A stretch of 45,935 nucleotides of DNA from Segetibacter sp. GTDB taxonomy: Bacteria > Bacteroidota > Bacteroidia > Chitinophagales > Chitinophagaceae. The notes under the pieces are model-generated. The model saw only the letters and a program-made list of their open reading frames with translations. It was not told the origin of the DNA and made no database searches. Each line of letters starts with the position of its first letter. Position 1 is the stretch's first letter. The translations under genes and the position numbers were made by a program. Positions 42,026-45,935 of this stretch are shown piece by piece. The stretch lies in contig JAQBNO010000141.1 of assembly GCA_028288485.1 (NCBI GenBank), positions 1-45,935 of the forward strand, written 5' to 3'.

Positions 42026-42095
42026 TTTTTTTTGTTACCGGCTTTTGTGTGTTATTGAACTTCTCTTGCGTCGCACTCTTGTACCGTTGTTAATG
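42026..42095 (+). repeat. Interspersed repeat copy 17, inside the ribosomal operon
   Basis: TTTTTTTTGTTACCGGC, TTTTGTGTGTTATTG, AACTTCTCTTGCGTCGCAC and TCTTGTACCGTTG. It is oriented against the minus-strand operon, and is the only copy interrupting a co-directional operon. A word repeat CACCATTCACTATTCACC lies at 42147-42164 next to it. Confidence 0.85.
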
Positions 42096-42164
42096 AATGG
42101 GCAACGGGCAGTTGTCGATGACGAAGTAACATTCGGTGTTTCTATTCACCATTCACTATTCACC

Positions 42165-42770
42165 TTACTTACTGTACAATTCCACAATAAGTTGTTCCCT
42201 GATATTCTCAGGAACGCTTTCTCTTTCAGGATATGCGATGAAAGTCCCTCTTAGTTCAGCTTCATTCCAATCTAACCACGCAAACTTTTGGTTCTTACCA
42301 CGAATAGCGCTTGTAACGGCAGTGTTAACAGAACTCTTTTCTTTTAAACCGATGATATCACCAGGTTGTAATTGATAAGAAGGAACGTTTGTAACAAAAC
42401 CGTTTACAGTAACGTGCTTGTGCGAAACCAACTGGCGGGCAGCGGGACGACTTGGAGCAATACCTAAGCGGAAAACTGTATTGTCTAAACGAGCTTCCAA
42501 TAACTTAATCAGGTTTTCACCGGTTACACCTTTACGGCGTGCGGCTTCACCAAACGTATTACGGAATTGTTTCTCCAATACACCGTATGTATACTTCGCT
42601 TTTTGCTTTTCTTTTAACTGAGTTGCATATTCACCTAAAGTTTTGCGCTTACGTTGAGCACCGTGCATTCCCGGAGGGTTGCTGTTTTTGCTTAACCATT
42701 TGCCATTGCCTAAGATAGGCTCTCCAAACATCCTGGAGATTTTGGTCTTTGGACCAGTGTACCTTGCCAT
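42165..42770 (-). CDS. rpsD: 30S ribosomal protein S4
   Basis: The 201-residue protein starts MARYTGPKTKISRMFGEPIL, the usual Bacteroidota form, and has the S4 RNA-binding domain LEARLDNTVFRLGIAPSRPAARQLVSHKHVTVNGFV. It binds 16S rRNA early in 30S assembly and, in other bacteria, represses the alpha operon. Length is standard. Confidence 0.98.
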   Translation of the reverse strand: MARYTGPKTKISRMFGEPILGNGKWLSKNSNPPGMHGAQRKRKTLGEYATQLKEKQKAKYTYGVLEKQFRNTFGEAARRKGVTGENLIKLLEARLDNTVFRLGIAPSRPAARQLVSHKHVTVNGFVTNVPSYQLQPGDIIGLKEKSSVNTAVTSAIRGKNQKFAWLDWNEAELRGTFIAYPERESVPENIREQLIVELYSK

Positions 42771-42892
42771 GTTTATTCTTTTTGTAGATTTTTTAGTTCC
42801 AGATGCAGTTCATCAAAAATCTTAAAACGCGACCCGCACCTGCTTTGTAATTTATAATTCTATCCTTTGCCGGGATTAATTTCTCTCTTCTC

Positions 42893-42912
42893 CCATTAGG
42901 GCTGGGGTTTAT
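42893..42912 (-). repeat. Decayed C-rich repeat between rpsK and rpsD
   Basis: TCCCATTAGGGCTGGGGTTT on plus; its reverse complement is AAACCCCAGCCCTAATGGGA, similar to the C-rich element. No gene in the 138-base spacer. Confidence 0.35.
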
Positions 42913-43319
42913 ACTCTACGCTTCTTCGGAGGACGGCAACCGTTGTGCGGTAAAGGAGTTACGTCTTTGATCATTGTCACTTCCAGTCCGCTATTGGCCA
43001 GTGCACGAATAGCACCTTCTCTTCCTGAACCTGGACCCTTTACGTAAACGTCTACTCTTTTCAGACCTGCGTCTAATGCTACTTTAGCAGCGTCCTGCGC
43101 AGCTAATTGTGCAGCATAGGGAGTGTTCTTTTTAGAACCTCTGAAGCCCATCTTACCTGCACTGCCCCAGCTAATAACCTGGCCGCTTTTGTTGGTAAGA
43201 CTGATAATAATGTTGTTAAAAGTTGCGTTAATATGAGCATCGCCATATGCGTCAACCTTTACTATTCTTTTTTTCGCAGCTGCCTTTGCGCTGTCTTGTC
43301 TTTGTGGTGCTTTCGCCAT
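42909..43319 (-). CDS. rpsK: 30S ribosomal protein S11
   Basis: The 136-residue protein has the expected [55 protein letters not shown] and C-terminal [16 protein letters not shown]. The N-terminal lysine-rich [18 protein letters not shown] is slightly longer than in many species. Confidence 0.98.
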   Translation of the reverse strand: MAKAPQRQDSAKAAAKKRIVKVDAYGDAHINATFNNIIISLTNKSGQVISWGSAGKMGFRGSKKNTPYAAQLAAQDAAKVALDAGLKRVDVYVKGPGSGREGAIRALANSGLEVTMIKDVTPLPHNGCRPPKKRRV

Positions 43320-43426
43320 GATGTTGTGTTGTAGGTAATCTTAAATTAATATATCCCGGTTTAATCGGGACCCAAACCTTCCCTCCAATCTTCAAATTAC
43401 TTCAGAATTATCCGGCGAAGGTTTAG

Positions 43427-43472
43427 TATATAAAAAAGCAGCAAGCAGTTCGAGTATATCAAACTACTTGCT
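43427..43472 (-). terminator. Terminator-like hairpin inside the ribosomal operon
   Basis: On minus, AGCAAGTAGTT, an 11-base loop and AACTGCTTGCT form an 11-bp stem with one G-U pair, followed two bases later by TTTTTT. It lies 16 bases past the rpsM stop, before rpsK. It could end or attenuate transcription between rpsM and rpsK. Confidence 0.75.
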
Positions 43473-43487
43473 ACTAATATCTTACTA

Positions 43488-43868
43488 CTATTTCTTAGGT
43501 GCCTTCTTCTTACCGGCAACAGTTTTACGCTTACCTTTTCTTGTACGGCTATTGGTACGAGTACGCTGTCCACGGAGTGGTAAACCTTTACGATGGCGTA
43601 GACCACGGTAAGAAGCAATATCCATCAAACGCTTAATGCTCATTTGAACCTCACTACGCAAGGCACCTTCTACTTTAATCTCGCTATTAATGGTATTACG
43701 AATAGCAGTTTGCTCTTCATCATCCCATTGATTCACTTTTTTATTCCTGTCTATTCCGTTCGCATCAAGAATGTGTTGAGCAGTAGAAAGACCTATACCG
43801 TAAATATAGGTAAGACCTATTTCGCCTCTTTTATTTTTTGGTAAATCTATACCGGCAATACGAGCCAT
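43488..43868 (-). CDS. rpsM: 30S ribosomal protein S13
   Basis: The 126-residue protein starts [20 protein letters not shown] and includes [20 protein letters not shown] and [20 protein letters not shown], both typical. The Lys-rich tail ([14 protein letters not shown]) contacts tRNA at the P site. Followed by the hairpin at 43427-43472. Confidence 0.98.
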   Translation of the reverse strand: MARIAGIDLPKNKRGEIGLTYIYGIGLSTAQHILDANGIDRNKKVNQWDDEEQTAIRNTINSEIKVEGALRSEVQMSIKRLMDIASYRGLRHRKGLPLRGQRTRTNSRTRKGKRKTVAGKKKAPKK

Positions 43869-43964
43869 ATTTTAATTTCTGATTTTTAGATTTATTGATT
43901 TTAACACGTAGTTCCGAAATTTCTAAATCACTAAATCACGCAATTCCGAAATCTACCGTTCATC

Positions 43965-44081
43965 TTATCCCTGGCGTTGCTTAAAACGAGGGTTCTTCTT
44001 GTTTACAATATACAGCTTGCCTTTTCTTCTCACGATCTTGCAATCTGCACTGCGTTTTTTGATAGATGCTCTTACTTTCAT
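43965..44081 (-). CDS. rpmJ: 50S ribosomal protein L36
   Basis: The 38-residue product starts with ATG at 44081 and stops at 43965. It reads [20 protein letters not shown] then [18 protein letters not shown]. Only one Cys remains of the zinc-binding C-x2-C-x12-C-x4-H of classic L36: Cys14. This is the C-minus form found in many Bacteroidota. It lies between infA and rpsM in the usual order. Confidence 0.95.
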   Translation of the reverse strand: MKVRASIKKRSADCKIVRRKGKLYIVNKKNPRFKQRQG

Positions 44082-44174
44082 GACTTGTTTTTTATTTCTT
44101 AAGCTTTAAGACCGTAAGCTTAAAGCGTTTATCGTTTTCTTAACCTTAAACCTTATTGCCTCATACTCTGCCCC

Positions 44175-44393
44175 TTACTTATACCTGAAAATAATCCTCC
44201 CCCTGCTCAAATCGTAAGGACTCATCTCTACTCCAACTTTATCACCTGGAAGAATACGGATGTAGTTCATCCTCATTTTTCCGCTAATCGTAGCAATGAT
44301 CTCGTGACCATTTTCCAACTTTACCCTGAACATCGCATTCGAAAGGGCTTCGACTATAGAACCATCTTGTTTAATCAGTGCTTGTTTAGACAT
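44175..44393 (-). CDS. infA: Translation initiation factor IF-1
   Basis: The 72-residue OB-fold protein has [41 protein letters not shown] and the C-terminal [15 protein letters not shown], all standard. It binds the 30S A site during initiation. It is the first gene of the visible operon. In most bacteria it follows secY and map, which are absent from this window. Confidence 0.98.
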   Translation of the reverse strand: MSKQALIKQDGSIVEALSNAMFRVKLENGHEIIATISGKMRMNYIRILPGDKVGVEMSPYDLSRGRIIFRYK

Positions 44394-44557
44394 ACTATTT
44401 TTGGGAGCGCAAAGATAAGAGTATGTAATGTAACAGAGAAAAAAACGTGGATAAATTTCTCTTTTTTGTGGAAAAGTTAATAGAAAAGAGGTGCATTTAA
44501 GACGAAATTAAGAAAACTTTTTAAATAGACTAAAGATTTGGGTAGCCAATTCATTAT
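44394..44557. other. Spacer upstream of infA
   Basis: 164 bases, AT-rich, with no gene. It holds the infA promoter region; TTTG and T-rich tracts occur, but no convincing -33/-7 pair is fixed. Confidence 0.4.
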
Positions 44558-45442
44558 TTAAACACAATGATTAGCAGGCCTGGTAGAAATAACGTTGTGT
44601 ACATACCGGCCCGGGAGTAATCGATAAATAGGGAAACCAATATGGTAATGCTTGCAGCAACTATTAATACACTCATCTATTTCCTCGTTTGTATACCTGG
44701 AAGAAAAATGACCAAGAATGAGCGTTTGAAGGTTAATACCTGCGGCAGCCTGCAACACATCCTCTAAAACACTGTGTTTATTTCTCCGGGAATCATTATC
44801 TGCGATTTCTTTTTTACTTAAGAAAGTACATTCATGAATAAGGATTTCAGTATTATTCCAGAAACTAAAGTTTTCGACAGGTGTATCACCGGAGTAAGCT
44901 AAAATGTTATCACGAACTTCATCGGTTACAAAGGCATCTCCCCGCTCCTTGCGTAGGTTTATTAATTCGTTTTTCGGCATCTGCAGGTACTCCCGTTTCA
45001 GCTTGTATTTCCTTGCCTGTACGAGGTAGCCAAAACTCTTCGCTAATGAACCGGGAGCGGGAACATGATTATTCTTTACTGAGCGAACAATAATGTCTTT
45101 TTTTATTTCAATTTCCTCACCTTCCTCTAAAGGAAGCCATTCTGTTTGCTTTACCTGGCTGTCGAAACTTTTTGAAAATGTTTCGAACGCTGCAATAGAC
45201 CGGGCATCTTTAGGATAATATATTTTAGGAAATGCAGGCCGCGCATTTAGCTGGTTCAATTGCAATAAGCCGGTTAGATGGTCTCTATCGGCATGAGAAA
45301 TAAAAACCGATTTTATTTTCCTGGATTTCTGTAACAGGTTTGAAATAATTCCGTCTCCGGCGTCGAATAACAATCCAAGCTCTTCTATGAAATACCAGGT
45401 GGAAAATAGTGCTGTTGAATATCCTGATATCGTCAATTTCAT
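44558..45442 (-). CDS. RNase Z-like metallo-beta-lactamase-fold protein
   Basis: The 294-residue protein begins ISGYSTALFSTWYFIEELGL and LLFDAGDGIISNLL, the N-terminal beta strands of the RNase Z/ElaC type. The metal motif is ISHADRDHLTG (His50, Asp52, Asp54, His55), with Asp in place of the second His. Further ligands: LAYSGDTP, ILIHECTFLS, and LGHFSSRY, all RNase Z-like. It may process tRNA 3' ends or be a phosphodiesterase relative. It is next to infA on the same strand but ends 164 bases upstream of it. Confidence 0.82.
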   Translation of the reverse strand: MKLTISGYSTALFSTWYFIEELGLLFDAGDGIISNLLQKSRKIKSVFISHADRDHLTGLLQLNQLNARPAFPKIYYPKDARSIAAFETFSKSFDSQVKQTEWLPLEEGEEIEIKKDIIVRSVKNNHVPAPGSLAKSFGYLVQARKYKLKREYLQMPKNELINLRKERGDAFVTDEVRDNILAYSGDTPVENFSFWNNTEILIHECTFLSKKEIADNDSRRNKHSVLEDVLQAAAGINLQTLILGHFSSRYTNEEIDECINSCCKHYHIGFPIYRLLPGRYVHNVISTRPANHCV

Positions 45443-45475
45443 TTGATGAATCTATTCTTTATAAGGTGAAGTGTA

Positions 45476-45483
45476 TAACTTTA
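45476..45483 (+). promoter_or_regulatory. -7 box of the toxin-antitoxin pair
   Basis: TAACTTTA fits TAnnTTT(A). It precedes the ATG at 45501 and follows the GTG at 45471, which rules out that GTG as start. Confidence 0.45.
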
Positions 45484-45500
45484 ACTGGCAAATTGAAGAT

Positions 45501-45704
45501 ATGACATTACAACCTCATTTTGTAACTGATGGCAAAGGGAAAAAGCTCGCTGTTCAACTTTCGGTCGAGGAGTATGAATACCTTGTAGAAAACTTAGAAA
45601 TGAAGGAAGACATTGTTCTTTACGAAAAGGTAAAAGCAAATGAAGAGGAATCTTATATCCCGTTGGACGAATATCTCAAAAAGCGTCAAAAGAAAGATGC
45701 CTGA
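45501..45704 (+). CDS. RelB/Phd-like antitoxin
   Basis: Start at ATG 45501 (MTLQPHFVTDGKGKKLAVQL); an upstream GTG at 45471 lies before the promoter box. The 67-residue protein has a short N-terminal beta strand and helix (SVEEYEYLVENLEMKEDI), typical of Phd/YefM/RelB-type antitoxins, then an acidic linker and a C-terminal KYLKKRQKKDA-like tail (DEYLKKRQ) that binds the toxin. It overlaps the toxin start by 8 bases, the normal arrangement of type II pairs. Confidence 0.82.
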   Translation: MTLQPHFVTDGKGKKLAVQLSVEEYEYLVENLEMKEDIVLYEKVKANEEESYIPLDEYLKKRQKKDA

Positions 45705-45935
45705 ATATGAAATCTTACTTTCCTCCACTTCCCGCAAGCAAATAGACAAGTTGCCCTTGCATACGGCTGATGGAATCCTCGAACATATAGGAAAACCTTC
45801 TACAAATCCACGACCAGCAGGATGCAAAAAATTAAAAGGCTTCAGTAATTCCTGAGAATAAGAATAGGAGACTATAGAGTTATCTACGAAATCGAAGACA
45901 AAAAGCTGAAAGTATTGGTAATAGGTCTAGGGCGT
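45697..45935 (+). pseudogene. ParE/RelE-like toxin, frameshifted, cut by the window edge
   Basis: From ATG at 45697 the first part reads MPEYEILLSSTSRKQIDKLP, then LHTADGILEHIGKPSTNPRP and AGCKKLKGFSNS, and meets a TGA at 45853. The next frame continues WR-like RIRIGDYRVIYEIEDKKLKV and LVIGLGR, the conserved C-terminus of the RelE/ParE family (KGFSN-WRIRIGDYRVIYEI). Adding one G (TGA to TGGA) restores an SNSWRIRIGDYR reading. So one missing G breaks the gene, either truly or as a sequencing error. The end lies outside the window. Confidence 0.75.

Noticed and set aside
3311-42095. A CRISPR array, prompted by many repeated short sequences
   Set aside because: The repeats are spread over 39 kb in separate spacers, are degenerate and occur on both strands; there are no cas genes.

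Overview
The window reads as chromosomal DNA of a Bacteroidota member, most likely in or near the Chitinophagaceae (inference). The support is promoter boxes of the TAnnTTTG type, weak ribosome binding sites, many exported lipoproteins and outer-membrane proteins, a TonB receptor with a carboxypeptidase-D-like N-terminal domain, DUF2851 and DUF6702 proteins, and an L17 with a long Ala/Thr-rich tail. I see no prophage, insertion sequence, CRISPR array, rRNA or tRNA.

Layout. 1-6.7 kb: a truncated peptidase-MA/TolB/beta-barrel protein, a small conserved protein, a metallophosphoesterase, an OsmC-like protein, and a two-gene unit for a secreted archaemetzincin-like lipoprotein plus a four-helix membrane protein. 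6.8-15.3 kb: a TPR lipoprotein, rpe, mtaB, a YciI-like protein, lipA, an outer-membrane protein divergent from a second OsmC protein, a DUF2851 protein and maf. 15.5-25 kb: an M14 peptidase, a TonB receptor, gamma-glutamyltransferase and glmM. 25-32 kb: a methyltransferase, a PAP2 phosphatase paired with an ArnT-like glycosyltransferase, a UDP-galactopyranose-mutase-like flavoprotein and a CorC/HlyC transporter. 32.8-38.8 kb: a DUF6702 / HupE-UreJ / M1 peptidase group, an esterase, a MORN-type protein and aroQ. 38.9-44.4 kb: carA and the alpha ribosomal operon in the order infA-rpmJ-rpsM-rpsK-rpsD-rpoA-rplQ (minus strand). 44.5 kb to the end: an RNase Z-like protein and a divergent toxin-antitoxin pair whose toxin is frameshifted.

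The most notable signal lies between the genes. At least 17 imperfect copies of one 60-80 bp element are scattered through the spacers. An element reads T-tract, then G(T/A)TACCGGC, a variable stretch, then CATCGTTG(C/T)GTC(G/A)C, then CTTGTAC. Thirteen of the 17 lie directly downstream of a gene and point in the same direction as that gene, often just past the terminator. Two sit in divergent promoter regions and two face the other way. Two neighbouring pairs form larger inverted repeats. A second, C-rich hairpin repeat fills the carA-aroQ spacer, and decayed copies sit in the ribosomal operon spacers.

Three inactivated genes are visible: a DUF3052-type gene with two frameshifts and two stops, a HicB antitoxin remnant, and the ParE/RelE-like toxin at the right end. 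Several genes have the TAnnTTTG box only 4-8 bases upstream of the start codon, implying almost leaderless mRNAs; this also corrects several start sites. I do not find a complete unknown defence or biosynthetic system. The repeat family is the best candidate for something undescribed.
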